Shown here piece after piece: positions 1 through 9,600 of a stretch of DNA of 64,000 nt. The position numbers and the translations under genes were made by a program. Source of the stretch: Malus domestica (lineage: Eukaryota > Streptophyta > Magnoliopsida > Rosales > Rosaceae); NCBI RefSeq assembly GCF_042453785.1, contig NC_091677.1:28893501-28957500 (forward strand), in the 5' to 3' direction. The notes below the pieces were generated by a model. It saw only the letters and a list, made by a program, of their open reading frames with translations, did no database searches and was not told where the DNA came from. Positions within the stretch are counted from its first letter, which is position 1, and each line of letters begins with the position of its first letter.

Positions 1-899
1 AAAAATCTTGCAAAAAGACGAGATAGAACTTCAATTTCATATCTAAGCTTCGATCTAGAACATAAAATGAAAAACCCAAAACTTACCTAACTGGAGAAAT
101 TGAAGGAACTCGCCGGAGCAGGTGCGATGGTGTGCGTGTGGGTCTCGGTGCAGAGAGAAAGGAGAAGGAGGAGCAGAAGGCCGTGGTGTGTGTGTGGGAG
201 AAAGGAGAAGAGAGATCGAGAGATCTCTGTGTGTGTGTGTGGGGGAGAAGGGAGAAGAGAGATCGAAGAAGGGAGAAGAGAGATCGAGAAGGATCGAGAG
301 AGAGAGACTGAGGTCGTGTCTACGTGTGTGATGTTTGTGTGCGTGCGTTGTGTGCGTGTGTGGTTGTGTGCGTTGTGTGTGTGTGTGTGGGTTCCTCCTG
401 TCAGGAGGACACATGACTCACTCAAGATTCCCGACAACTTTTACAATTATTTTGACAATTTCAGACCACTTTTACAATTATAACTTGTATTCTTTTCAGA
501 CCATGGATGGTGGTTTCATTCAAAACCGTGTGCCAATATTCTTTCAAAAGGTGGAGTATCAGAGCCATTGTGATATTCTTTCAAAGCTGCCATTGTGATA
601 TTCTTTCAAGAGGTGGAGTATCAGAGCCATTAAGAGCATTTTCGTTTCTTCTTCTTCCCTTACCCCTTTCAAAGTCATTCCAGATCCATTCCAGAGCTTG
701 AACACAAAGGGTTCCATATTTAAAGTAAGTTTACAAACTTATATTTATATTATTGTAATTTATACAACAACAAAAAAATTTGTGTGGACTCGTATGTTAA
801 TTTTTTTAAGTGATTAATACTTGCATGTTAGTTTTTGTAAGTAATTAAGTAATGTTAACAATTACATGTTAATTTTTTTAAGTAATTAAGCAATGTTGT
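1..899 (+). other. hAT 5' leader with GA/GT microsatellite
   Basis: Noncoding leader of the hAT element, closely matching 25104-25740. Positions 120-400 are alternating GAGA/AGAAGG and GTGTGT tracts, which create spurious open frames on both strands. Positions 537-632 hold a short direct repeat (GGTGGAGTATCAGAGCCATT twice). From about 657 to 899 begins a segment that is duplicated in tandem at 12437-12672; it contains a possible 5'UTR exon followed by GTAAGTTT. No credible coding gene is present. Confidence 0.7.
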
Positions 900-1689
900 T
901 GTAGACATCGAAATTTCGGTAAATAAATGTTGACCGATAAATCAAAGTGTCAACGCTCATGTATTACATAAATTTTACACGTAGCGTGTGACTCAACGAA
1001 AATTGAAATGAGTTGGAAAAGTCATCAAATAGGACACGTGTCAACACATGGCAGAAACGACTTATTTCATCTGGAATATTATATTCAAAATTAGGCCTTG
1101 GAAATTTCTATAAATAGAAGGCTATTTCATTCCAAATAGGAGGAAGGAATTCATATTACACCTTGAAGCTCTGAAGCTCTGAAACTCCGAAGCTCTCAAG
1201 CAAATCCCGAAGGATCAAGAAAGCCCTTCTCGTTCTTCATCAAATCCACTTTCAAGATCAAGCCCCGACGGCCCTCGAAGAAAGTGTTCCTCGTTCTTCG
1301 TTCATCGTTCTTCTAAGATCAAGCCCCGACTGCCCCTTGGATCAACAACATCAACAAATCCACACGTCCAACCGTTCTTCAAGATCAAGCCCAAAAGCCC
1401 TTGGAGATCCGTTCATCACTATTCTTCAAAGATCAAGCCCAAAAGCCCATTTGAAGATCCGCTCAAATCCACCTTCAAGATCAAGTCCACGACCCTTGAA
1501 GAACGTTCATCCTTAGATCAAGCCCAACGGCCCTTTGGATCAATCACACATCCACAAATACACACCTTACGGAGATCGAATCAGAGGATCAAAATAGAGA
1601 GAGATTGTAACCCAAAATCATCAAATACAAATATTTGTTTGTGCACGTCGTTCTTGTCTCTTTCGTTTCAGAAATTTTCCGTGTTCACA
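900..1689 (+). repeat. 5' LTR of the gene-capturing element (790 bp)
   Basis: Begins TGTAGACATCGAAATTTCGG and ends GTGTTCACA just before a candidate primer site TGGCATGCCCAGTGGGAC at 1693-1710. U3 holds a TATA box. Downstream of it are degenerate repeats of about 35 bp built on CAAGATCAAGCCC...ACGGCCCTTGAAGAA (about 1210-1540). Its nearest copy is the LTR at 10400, which has more repeat units. The tRNA for the primer site was not identified. Confidence 0.85.
1109..1117 (+). promoter_or_regulatory. LTR TATA box
   Basis: TATAAATAG lies in the LTR, about 210 bp after its start. It is repeated at the equivalent place in the LTR at 10400 and, as TATAAATAC, in the inverted LTR. It is the likely core promoter of the element. 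Confidence 0.6.
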
Positions 1690-1767
1690 AATTGGCATGC
1701 CCAGTGGGACAATCTCTACCTCTCATCTCTTTCTCCGTTCAAAGAATCCAAGCACACCTCAAAGTCA

Positions 1768-2079
1768 ATGGCATCAAGCAAGGGACAAGCCGTTCTTGCA
1801 ACCACTGAGGGAAGGATCTTAAGCACTTCTGCCGCAAATGGACGATCCATTGGCGCCGTAAATAGACGATCCATTGGCGCCGCAAATAGACGATCCATTG
1901 GCGCCACAACCGCTCCTCAACATGCCACTTCAAAATTGGTGCCGCTAAAAGAGCAAGGGGAGCATCCAAGGTGTGAGTCTGTCATCAACCTGACCTCGCT
2001 GGGGGCACCGAAGCATGATGTTGAGGCACACAAGATGACATCCCAAAGCAGCCAACGACGTTCTTCATCAGCATCCTAG
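1768..2079 (+). CDS. Gag N-terminal reading frame, ends at TAG in frame with gag
   Basis: A 103-codon frame starts MASSKGQ, within 80 bp of the LTR end. It contains three tandem copies of a roughly 10-residue unit (RRSIGAA-type, residues about 28-54) and a Ser-rich end. Its stop TAG (2077-2079) is followed at once by ATG of the main gag frame in the same phase, so the two may be one gag ORF split by a single stop. Either the stop is a mutation or translation reinitiates. It resembles no enzyme; the function is inferred from position only. Confidence 0.5.
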   Translation: MASSKGQAVLATTEGRILSTSAANGRSIGAVNRRSIGAANRRSIGATTAPQHATSKLVPLKEQGEHPRCESVINLTSLGAPKHDVEAHKMTSQSSQRRSSSAS

Positions 2080-3780
2080 ATGTCTAAAGGAAAGTCACGT
2101 CTATTGGTCGCACAAGTCATGACTATTGGTGTTACCTCCGTTGAAGAACAACTGGCTCAAATGAATGAAGCGATTGCAAGGCTAACACAGATTGTGGAAG
2201 AAAAAGACTTGCAAATTGCTGCACTCGTCAGCCGACTGGAGCCACAGAACGGCGATAAACCCGACCCAGAGAATGATCCACTAAAGAGAAGAGATGACGA
2301 AGAAGATGAGCCTCAGGTGGAGAAAAACGATGCGAAGCCGGAGCCAGACCAAGCAGCGGCACTCATGAGATCTCTTTCTATCCAGCAACTGCAAGAAATG
2401 ATCAACAACACCATCAAGGCACAGTACGAAGGGAGCTCACATACCTCCTTGTTCTACTCGAAGCCCTACTCCAAGAAGATTGATGCCTTGAAGATGCCAA
2501 GGGGTTATCAACCACCAAAGTTCATGCAGTTTGATGGAAAAGGAAACCCGAAACAACACGTTGCCCATTTTGTTGAAACTTGCAACAACGCAGGGACCGA
2601 AGGGGACTACCTTGCCAAGCATTTTGTGCGCTCGCTGAAAGGAAACGCCTTTGAGTGGTACACAGACCTAGAGCCTAAGTCCATCAACAGCTGGGATCAA
2701 TTAGAGCGGGAATTCCTCAACCGCTTCTATAGCACCCGCCGCACTGTGAGCATGCTAGAGCTAACGAGCACAAAGCAGTGGAAGGACGAGCCAATCATTG
2801 ACTACATCAACAGATGGCGCACTCTAAGCCTCGACTATAAAGACAGGCTCTCAGAAACCTCTTCAATCGAGATGTGCATCCAAGGCATGCAATGGGGTTT
2901 GCAATACATCCTTCAAGGCATTAAACCACGGACCTTCGAGGAATTGGCCACTCGCGCCCACGACATGGAGTTGAGCATCGCCCATCATGGGAAGAAAGAA
3001 CCGATCGCCGACTACAAGAACGATAAAGTTCTTGGGACAAAGGTGGAAAAGGCTGCATGGAAACCCACCAAGGAAGTGATGACGGTCAACACAGCTCTCA
3101 TCAAAATCTCTACACGAGGCAAGGCGATTCAAGCCGAAGGCTTTCGTGATCAAGAGATGCGTAGACACACTTTGAAGGAGCTTGAGGAGAAAACTTATCC
3201 ATTCCCCGACTCTGATGTGGTTTCCATGTTAGAAGACTTGCTGGAAAAGAAGGTGATCGGCTTGCCTGAATGCAGACGGCCAGAAGAAATGAATCACACT
3301 GACAGTTCAAGGTACTGTAAATTCCACCGCTTCATCAGTCATCCGACAGAAAAATGTTTCGTGCTGAAAGATATCATCATGAAGCTGGCTCAGAAAGGAA
3401 TCATCGAGCTAGATCTTGACGATGTGGTGAACACAAACTATACCACCTTCACTTCTGGCTCTTCCGACTCGAAGTTTTCACCTCAACCGCTGGGGGCATC
3501 CTCCAAGACAAGCAAAATTGAAGGATGGACTCAAGTCACTCCTAAGAAATTGCACAAGAAGCATATGCCTCCTCCACAAATCCGCCAATCGGAAAGGGGG
3601 CAAAGCAGCTCTTGTCAACCTTCAAAGCAACGTGAACGTGTTAAAGATGATGAAATTTCGACACATAGATCGTCCATCCCCATCACAATGCGTGATTTCT
3701 TTCCTGAAGACTTCTTCAACTACTCAGTCAAGGCTCCTTGCTATGAAGATTGCGAGGAACGACTCTCTCATATCGCTTGA
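2080..3780 (+). CDS. gag: Retrotransposon Gag polyprotein (566 aa)
   Basis: Capsid-type protein that would package element RNA into virus-like particles in the cytoplasm. Visible parts are an N-terminal coiled-coil stretch (residues about 20-60, heptads around EEQLAQMNEAIARL), an acidic linker (65-90) and a retrotransposon gag domain (about 150-310, with HFVRSLKGNAFEWYTDL, NRFYSTRR and EFLN motifs usual for this family). A Cys/His segment near residue 410 (CKFHRFISHPTEKC) replaces a canonical CCHC knuckle. The ORF is intact and ends without any fused protease, which is unusual for Ty3 elements. Downstream comes a minisatellite rather than pol. The domain call is confident; the element has no pol of its own. 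Confidence 0.85.
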   Translation: MSKGKSRLLVAQVMTIGVTSVEEQLAQMNEAIARLTQIVEEKDLQIAALVSRLEPQNGDKPDPENDPLKRRDDEEDEPQVEKNDAKPEPDQAAALMRSLSIQQLQEMINNTIKAQYEGSSHTSLFYSKPYSKKIDALKMPRGYQPPKFMQFDGKGNPKQHVAHFVETCNNAGTEGDYLAKHFVRSLKGNAFEWYTDLEPKSINSWDQLEREFLNRFYSTRRTVSMLELTSTKQWKDEPIIDYINRWRTLSLDYKDRLSETSSIEMCIQGMQWGLQYILQGIKPRTFEELATRAHDMELSIAHHGKKEPIADYKNDKVLGTKVEKAAWKPTKEVMTVNTALIKISTRGKAIQAEGFRDQEMRRHTLKELEEKTYPFPDSDVVSMLEDLLEKKVIGLPECRRPEEMNHTDSSRYCKFHRFISHPTEKCFVLKDIIMKLAQKGIIELDLDDVVNTNYTTFTSGSSDSKFSPQPLGASSKTSKIEGWTQVTPKKLHKKHMPPPQIRQSERGQSSSCQPSKQRERVKDDEISTHRSSIPITMRDFFPEDFFNYSVKAPCYEDCEERLSHIA

Positions 3781-4130
3781 CGAACCAATGCTCCTTGTTC
3801 GCACGAGCCTAAACTGCACGAACCAAAGCTCCTTGCCTGTAAGAGCCTAAACTGCAAGACACAAGGCTCCTCGCCTACACGAGCCTAAACTGCATGGCAC
3901 AACGCTCCTGGTCTGCACGAGCATAAAAGGCAACACCAACGCTCCTGGTCCGCACGAGCATAAAAGGCGACAACCAAAGCTTCTTGCCTGTAAGAGCCTA
4001 AACTGCAAGACACAAGGCTCCTCGCCTACACGAGCCTAAACTGCATGACACAACGCTCCTGGTCTGCACGAGCATAAAAGGCAACACCAACGCTCCTTGC
4101 CTGCACGAGCTGAAACTGCAAACGGCACAA
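3781..4130 (+). repeat. Minisatellite directly after gag
   Basis: Eight to nine degenerate tandem copies of a 38-40 bp unit of the type AACGCTCCTGGTCTGCACGAGC + CTAAACTGCA or ATAAAAGGCA. It starts at the gag stop codon. No coding function is visible. Confidence 0.75.
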
Positions 4131-4570
4131 AAAAAGAAAATACCAAAAAAAAAATATGTATGTATTTGAACTACGTTACGACTTGATCTCTTCTTTGGAG
4201 GGGTACGTAGGCAGCTTGAATATTCCAAAATTTCGAGTTCAGTCACATCAAAATATAAATAAATGTTTTATTAAAGAAAGTCAATTTTTATTAAAAAAAA
4301 ATGATGAATACATATGTTTATGTATTTACAAAAAGAAAAAGAAAAAAAAAGAAGAAAAGGAATACACAAGTATTATATATATATATATATATGTGTGTAT
4401 ATATACGTAGCTTGAAAGCCGGGCCCTCGTCAGCAACCCATCCTCATTAGTGTCTCGGCCCAGCAGCAAAAGGGCTCAAGCCACAACGGGCCCAAACTCC
4501 AGCTTGTCTTCTTCCTCATTTCTCCTCGGCCCACAGTGCAGCCCAGCAGAGCACACAACTCCAGCCCCAT
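4131..4570 (+). other. Noncoding spacer before captured genes
   Basis: A- and AT-rich sequence with a TATATA run at 4373-4405, then GC-rich sequence from 4411 that reads like a plant 5'UTR or N-terminal coding leader of the following MATE fragment. No independent gene is seen. Confidence 0.4.
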
Positions 4571-4795
4571 TTGTTCCTAGACTTCTTATCCTTACCAGAA
4601 GCTCCAAAGCCGCCTCCGCTGCCACATTTCACAAGTTCACTTGTTGTTTCGGACATAGTCGCCGAGACCAAGTCTCTGTTTCAGCTGGCCTTCCCAATCC
4701 TCCTCACCACCCTCATTCTCTACTCCCGCTCAGTCGTCTCGATGCTCTTCCTTGGCCACCTCGGCGACCTCGAGCTCGCCGCTGAAGCTCCTCTC
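4571..4795 (+). pseudogene. Captured fragment of a MATE (DETOXIFICATION) transporter, N-terminus only
   Basis: The frame reads a short leader, then a segment ending in LFQLAFPILLTTLILYSRS and VVSMLFLGHLGDLELAA. This is the first transmembrane helix region of plant MATE efflux proteins (DTX48-51 type, established family knowledge). Homology stops abruptly after DLELAA, where the next family residues (GGSLAIAFANITGYS) should follow. A complete MATE has about 500 residues and 12 helices; here about 60 residues remain. It sits inside the LTR element, so it is a transduced host fragment and cannot transport anything alone. Confidence 0.8.
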
Positions 4796-5522
4796 CATCG
4801 CAATTCCCAAATCAAAACCCTAATTAATGGCCATGCCTTTTCTTTTCGTCTTCAGTTGCTTTTTTGGAGCTCACAGAAGATTCAAATTTTAATTTCCCCT
4901 TCTCAATTTTCGCTTTCTCCTTTGAAGTCTGGGATTTTTTGTTTGCGAATTTTGACTGAAAAACCCTAGAAGCCCGACATCTTCCATTTCCAAGCTCCGA
5001 GTTTTCTTTTCACTTATCTGGGTCTTTGCCTTTTCGAATTTGAACTGAACACCCTAATCCCGAGAGCTCAAATTTTCAAAGCTTAGGATCGTAATTTCAC
5101 TGTTTAAGATTTGTTTTACCTAATCAGTGGCTAAAAATCCCAAATTTCATTGTTTTTTGGTTCGAGAATTCGTCCCGTTGGTTTGTGCTAAGAAGAAGCT
5201 GTGATTGTTTCAGAGGAATAGCAGGAAAAGCTTTCAAATTTCGTCGAAATGTCGGTCGAGAGGTCATTCGAAGCTTGGGAGAAGGTGCAGCGCCATGGGC
5301 AGAACTTGGCGGATCGCCTCACGCAGGGATTCACGGGTTTGATTCAGTCTCATATCACTCCACCGCCGATCTGCTCACCTGGTCTAAGACTCCACCGCCG
5401 CTCAACTCCCCAGCCACGTCACTCTCTCTCCCTCTTCAACTCTCTCGATGTTTCTGATCTCTCCCGCAGCCATCTTCTTCCCGTGCTCATCCCCTGCTCA
5501 TCCTCTCACCTTCTCCAAGATC
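4796..5522 (+). pseudogene. Captured 5'UTR and start of a conserved plant gene (MSVERS-type)
   Basis: A UTR-like stretch (4796-5248, several AAACCCTA motifs and a possible intron acceptor TTGTTTCAG at 5204-5212) leads to ATG at 5249. The start reads MSVERSFEAWEKVQRHGQNL, then ADRLTQGFTGLIQSHITPPP. I recall this as the beginning of a conserved, uncharacterised plant protein, but not its name. After about residue 38 the sequence drops into Pro/Ser/Leu-rich low complexity and then runs into the CAD fragment. If the acceptor marks a retained intron, this part came from pre-mRNA or DNA. Confidence 0.6.
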
Positions 5523-6030
5523 AGATGTGACCAAGTTCAGAGCAGGAGATGTGGTTGGAGTTGGCCTCCTTGTTAGATGCTGCAGAAACTGCTACCCCTG
5601 CAAAACGGACAACGAGCAGTACTGCAACAAGAAAATTTGGTCTTACAATGATACTTACGACGACGGCAAAACCACCCAAGGCGGCTTTGCTGGTGCCCTC
5701 GTCGCTGATAAAAAAAAAATTTGTGGTGAAGATAGCAAAGGCCATGGGGCACCATGTGACTGTGATAAGCTCATCAGATAGGAAAAGAGAGGAGGCTTTG
5801 GACCATATTGGGGCTGATGAGTTCTTGGTTAGCTCTGATAGCACCAAAATGCTAGAAGCTCCTGACTCATTCGACTACATCATTGACACAGTTCCTATGG
5901 CCCACCCACTTGAGCCTTACCTCTCTTTGTTAAAGCTTGATGGGAAATTAATCTTGATGGGTGTAATTAACACCCCATTACAATTTGTCTCCCCAATGGT
6001 CATGCTTGAGAGAAAGACAATCACAGGGAG
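5523..6030 (+). pseudogene. CAD: Captured cinnamyl-alcohol dehydrogenase fragment
   Basis: CAD reduces cinnamaldehydes to monolignols with NADPH. Visible first is the zinc-loop part ([14 protein letters not shown] with Cys residues of [16 protein letters not shown] at 5578-5628), then WSYND...[13 protein letters not shown] homopolymer of ten A (about 5710-5719) shifts the frame. After it comes [17 protein letters not shown], then DYIIDTVP and [12 protein letters not shown], up to ITG near 6027. About 60 residues of the family, including the GLGGVGH nucleotide-binding motif, are skipped between FVVKI and KIAKAMG. No introns interrupt it. It is broken and cannot be catalytic. Confidence 0.85.
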
Positions 6031-6418
6031 ATCATACCAGCCCGAGGATGCAGTTTACGACTTTGAAGACAAGATCAACTTTGCTGTTTTCCCCTCCCTT
6101 CAGGGTGGTCCTCACAATCACCAGATTGGTGCCCTAGCTGTTTCTCCTAAGCAGGCCATGACACCTGGGCTCAAGGCCTATGCCAAACAAGTCAAGGCCA
6201 ACGTTGTTTCCCTTGGAAACTACTTGATGAGCAAGGATTACAAGCTTGTTACAGGAGGAACAGAGAACCACCTTGTTCTGTGGGATCTCAAGCCTCTTGG
6301 TTTGACCGGCAACAAGGTTGAGAAGCTTTGTGACCTGTGCAACATTACTGTGAACAAGAATGCTGTTTTTGGCGTCAGCAGTGCCTTGGCTCCTGGAGGA
6401 GTAAGAATTGGTGCCCCG
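6031..6418 (+). pseudogene. SHMT: Captured serine hydroxymethyltransferase fragment
   Basis: Directly after the CAD part, in the same frame, comes [20 protein letters not shown] followed by [14 protein letters not shown], then [36 protein letters not shown] and GGVRIGAP. These are hallmark segments of plant SHMT, the PLP enzyme that interconverts serine and glycine with tetrahydrofolate. The fragment is about 125 residues from the middle-to-C-terminal half. The PLP-lysine region and both ends are absent. It has no introns, so it was likely taken from spliced RNA. The join to CAD is seamless, giving a chimeric ORF (5549-6550). Confidence 0.85.
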
Positions 6419-6984
6419 TCATGCCTGAACAAGAGCTCAAGGACTACGAGATCAACCTCAAGGATTGCAGGCCCATGGTGCTCGACGCCCTCTTCATGCT
6501 TTTCTCGTCAAGATCTCCTCCATGATCAGCTACACTGCTTTTTGCAGTAGATGAGGCACCAAAGCTAGATGCAGGGCATGCCGCATGTGGCTCCATCCAA
6601 CCCATACGGCCTAAACCAGGTCCCATGGCACAAGGATCATCGCTGGGACAGGAACAGGAACTTTCCTCAGTTTTTGGAATTTTCTTCTTGCTTTGGATCT
6701 CTGCCGAGGGATGAGTGGGCTGTGCTATGTGCCTGTGCTCAGTAGCGGTGCTCTGTGGCTGTGTTCGATCAGTGGCGGTGCTCGGTGGCAGTGCAACGGA
6801 TGCGCAATGGTTGTGCTCAGTAGCAGTACAACGGGTGTGCAGCGGCTGTGTTCGGTGGTTGGGCTCAGTGGCTATGCTCTGGGTTCTAGCTGGATCCGAC
6901 GTCAAGATCACCTCCACCTCCTCCGTCTCTTGCCTCGCAGCTGCCAACAACTTCAAAGACCGCTGTCAAATGACTAGCCGGCCG
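6419..6984 (+). other. Further captured sequence of unknown origin
   Basis: After GGVRIGAPS the SHMT similarity stops. One frame reads [20 protein letters not shown] over 6419-6500, which looks like protein-coding sequence of an unidentified gene. 6550-6720 and 6880-7000 also have coding-like composition. 6714-6880 is a run of GTGCTCAGTGGC-type short repeats. I do not recognise the donors. Confidence 0.4.
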
Positions 6985-7582
6985 AGAAGCTCTTCCTCAA
7001 ACTCGAGCTCCGCTCCCTGCAAATTCCTCTACCCACCACCCAAATTTATACAGAAAAATATATAATAAAAAAAAAGGGATGGTGGAGCAAAGTGGTGCTG
7101 CCACCACGTGAAAAAAAAAAGAGAAAAAAAGGGTGCATCAGGCACCATGTGCAAAGAAAGAAAAAAAAATAATAAAAAATGGATGGTGCATCTGGCACCA
7201 TGTGCCAGCAAAAAGAAAAAAAGGTGGGTGTGTGTATATGGTGGGTATGTATTATATATATGTACGTGGCACCAAAAGCATTGTATATAAAAATAAAATA
7301 AAAAATAAAAAATAAAAAAAAAGATGAGAAAGGGTTATGGTGCGGTGTGTGCATGTATATAATGTAATATGTATATATATATAAAATATATATATATATA
7401 TATATATATATAATTGCATTGAGAGAAATAAAGCCTATTTTATTCATTTCTCTAAAAAAAAAAAAATGCATTAAGAGAAATAAAATCCATTTTATTTATT
7501 TTTCTGGAAATTTTACATAAATTTGCATTATACATACCTTTAAAAAAAAATCAAATCAAATCAAATTTACAAGAGGGGATCT
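6985..7582. other. AT-rich low-complexity spacer
   Basis: Poly-A and purine-rich stretches containing four short repeats of a GGTGCATC(A/T)GGCACCATGTG type (7085-7205), a long TATATA run (7373-7412) and a roughly 45-bp direct repeat (AAGAGAAATAAA...CATTTTATT, about 7420-7505). No gene is seen. Confidence 0.6.
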
Positions 7583-8251
7583 TCAAGGACGATCAGGTGG
7601 CGCCTCACCACTCAGCATAGCTCCAGAAATGAGAGGCACCGGAGGGTGACTGTTTGAAGCCACACCACTCGGCGGAACTCCAGGAAGAAGAGGAGCCAAA
7701 GGTTGATCATCTAGAGCTTCACTACGCGGTACAGCCCCAGAAGACGAAGGCAAATGTTGTTGGAACAAACCCACAAACCTCCGATGATCAAGTAAAATCT
7801 GACCATCAGATTCCTGCATCTGGTCAATTTTCCTCTTCATGTTTGTGGCATAGTTGTGTGCGAGCTTGTGCAACTGTTTATTCTCATGCTTGAGCCCCCT
7901 AATCTCCTGTTTGAGACTCATCAGTTCAGCCGCCAACGATTCAACTTGACGGGTTCGAGCAAATAGGCGTTGGGCCATGTTGGACACAGAACCCGCACAC
8001 TGCACACTAAAAGCCAGAGACTCCTTAACAGCCAACTCATCAGACCGCCTGGAAAGTAGTCTGTTATCTTTGGGGGTGACAAGGTTCCGGGCCACCACCG
8101 CAGCGGTCATATCATTCTTCATCACCGAATCCCCAACAGTGAGAGGACCAGTAGGGGATATGAAGGATGGGCGCCATATGTTATCTGGAGAAGACGGGAC
8201 TACCTCTTCATCAAGGTTCAAATCAAAACGACAATCGGAGGGTCCAGACAT
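7583..8251 (-). CDS. Antisense coiled-coil ORF of the retrotransposon (222 aa)
   Basis: Starts at ATG 8251 (MSGPSDCRFDLNLDEE). The N-terminal half is Ser/Pro/Ala-rich. Residues about 90-145 form a strong coiled coil (SLAAELMSLKQEIRGLKHEN and following heptads), and the C-terminus is Pro-rich. No catalytic motif is visible. Antisense ORFs of this style between pol and the 3' LTR are known from plant Tat-type Ty3 elements. The Tat element at 44.5-52.8 kb has one in the equivalent place (52322-52776). It is intact here although pol is gone. The role is unknown. Confidence 0.6.
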   Translation of the reverse strand: MSGPSDCRFDLNLDEEVVPSSPDNIWRPSFISPTGPLTVGDSVMKNDMTAAVVARNLVTPKDNRLLSRRSDELAVKESLAFSVQCAGSVSNMAQRLFARTRQVESLAAELMSLKQEIRGLKHENKQLHKLAHNYATNMKRKIDQMQESDGQILLDHRRFVGLFQQHLPSSSGAVPRSEALDDQPLAPLLPGVPPSGVASNSHPPVPLISGAMLSGEAPPDRP

Positions 8252-9600
8252 TTTCAAAAGTGTTGAAGAAAGAAGAGGTCGGACAAATCAAGACCTTAGA
8301 AGTGCAAGAAGGGAGTTTCTACAAGCGAAAATTCAAGTGTGCTTTGAAACGAACTGCGTGCCTCTATAAAAAAAATCAGCACTCGACGGGATTTCAGAGA
8401 TTGAAGAGGTGAGCTCAGAGTTCGAAAATGCCGATTCAAAAATCGAAGAGGCAAGCTCAGAAATCGGAGAAGCATCTTGCTTTTCCAGACGCATTAGCAC
8501 CCGTCACACGCAAACTCAGCTTTGCGGAAATCACGGGCAATTTGTTAAAGCGCCAATCCCAGATATCGAAGAGGCGCCAGTCTTTTTCAGCCTCGTCAGC
8601 ACCCGTCACGCGTAAACTCAGCTTTGCGGAAATCACGGGTAATTTGTCGAAGCGCCGATCCCAGATATCGAAGAGGCACCAGTCTTTTTCAGCCTCGTCA
8701 ACACCTATCACATACACACTCAGCTTGACGAAAATTACGGACAATTTGTCGAAGATTTCTGATAAAGAAGAAAGCACGTGAAGCCATACTGATCAATCAC
8801 ACATTGGTTGCCGACACGAGTGAAAGAATAGTACCTCTACAGGTATCAAAGAACTTCCTATAATTGTCTACCTTCACCTTCCATAGCAAGGCAGACATAC
8901 AGAGCCTTTCTTCATCTCCAAAAAAATGTTTTCCCAACGAAACCTCTCGAGTCATTCAGTGTTCCTTATTCCTTGGGGTACCTCTGCAAGCCAATGACTC
9001 CAAAGCAAGAGTATCTCATATCATGCGTTCTCCCTGTCATTTCCTTTGTCCTTGTTCCTACCTACAAAGACAAGGATAAAGAAAACAATATGCCGGAACC
9101 TCCATTCAAACTCGGGTAAGGAACCGACTGCTTGGAACCCTTCCCTGATTGCCTACCTAGCACTGCTCTTGAGTACTCGTCTCCCACTGTTGCTGTACTT
9201 CCAAAGAAGCTACCACATCTGCCTGAAGAATAGATAAAGCAAGTGAAAATGATACCTTGCAGCATGTGGAGACAACGTGCAGAAGGAACAAGCAGAGAAG
9301 AATGCGGTCTGCACAGTCAACTCAGCAGAAAGAGTCCGAGCTGAAGAACTCGAGAAGCTGCCACATCTGCCTGAAGAAACAAGCAGAGAAGAATGCAGCA
9401 TGCACAGTCAACTCAGCAGAAAGAGTCTGAGATGAAGAACTCGAGAAGATGCCACATCTACCTGAGGAATAGATAAAGCAAGAAATGAAAATGATACCTT
9501 GAAGCATGTGGAGACAAGTGCAACCAAGCACGTGCTAATTCATCCGTTACTTCGTTAAAATCAAAAGTATCTCATATCATCAGGGTGCAATCACTCTGGA
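8252..9600 (+). repeat. Tandem and direct repeats in the 3' internal region
   Basis: 8470-8765 holds three tandem copies of a roughly 102-bp unit (CACCCGTCACACGCAAACTC ... ATATCGAAGAGGC), the third more diverged. 9200-9530 holds overlapping direct repeats (CACATCTGCCTGAAGAA at about 9213, 9361 and, diverged, 9452; AAGCAGAGAAGAATGC twice). The stretches between show no gene. Confidence 0.65.

Noticed and set aside
55..483. Overlapping open frames on both strands (His/Thr-rich and Cys/Val-rich)
   Set aside because: They are translations of GT/GA microsatellites in the hAT leader; the same happens at 25257-25701 in the derivative.
1693..1710. Assignment of the primer-binding site to a particular tRNA
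   Set aside because: TGGCATGCCCAGTGGGAC fits the position, but I could not match it to a tRNA 3' end with confidence.
3781..4130. Regularly spaced repeats that could suggest a CRISPR array
   Set aside because: Units are contiguous and degenerate with no unique spacers, in a plant retrotransposon: a minisatellite.
5549..6550. Functional CAD-SHMT bifunctional enzyme
   Set aside because: Nucleotide-binding and PLP-binding regions are missing and the fragment lies inside a retrotransposon; a chimeric relic is the safer reading.
6444..6956. 170-codon minus-strand frame
   Set aside because: Antisense shadow of the captured segment and a short-repeat tract.
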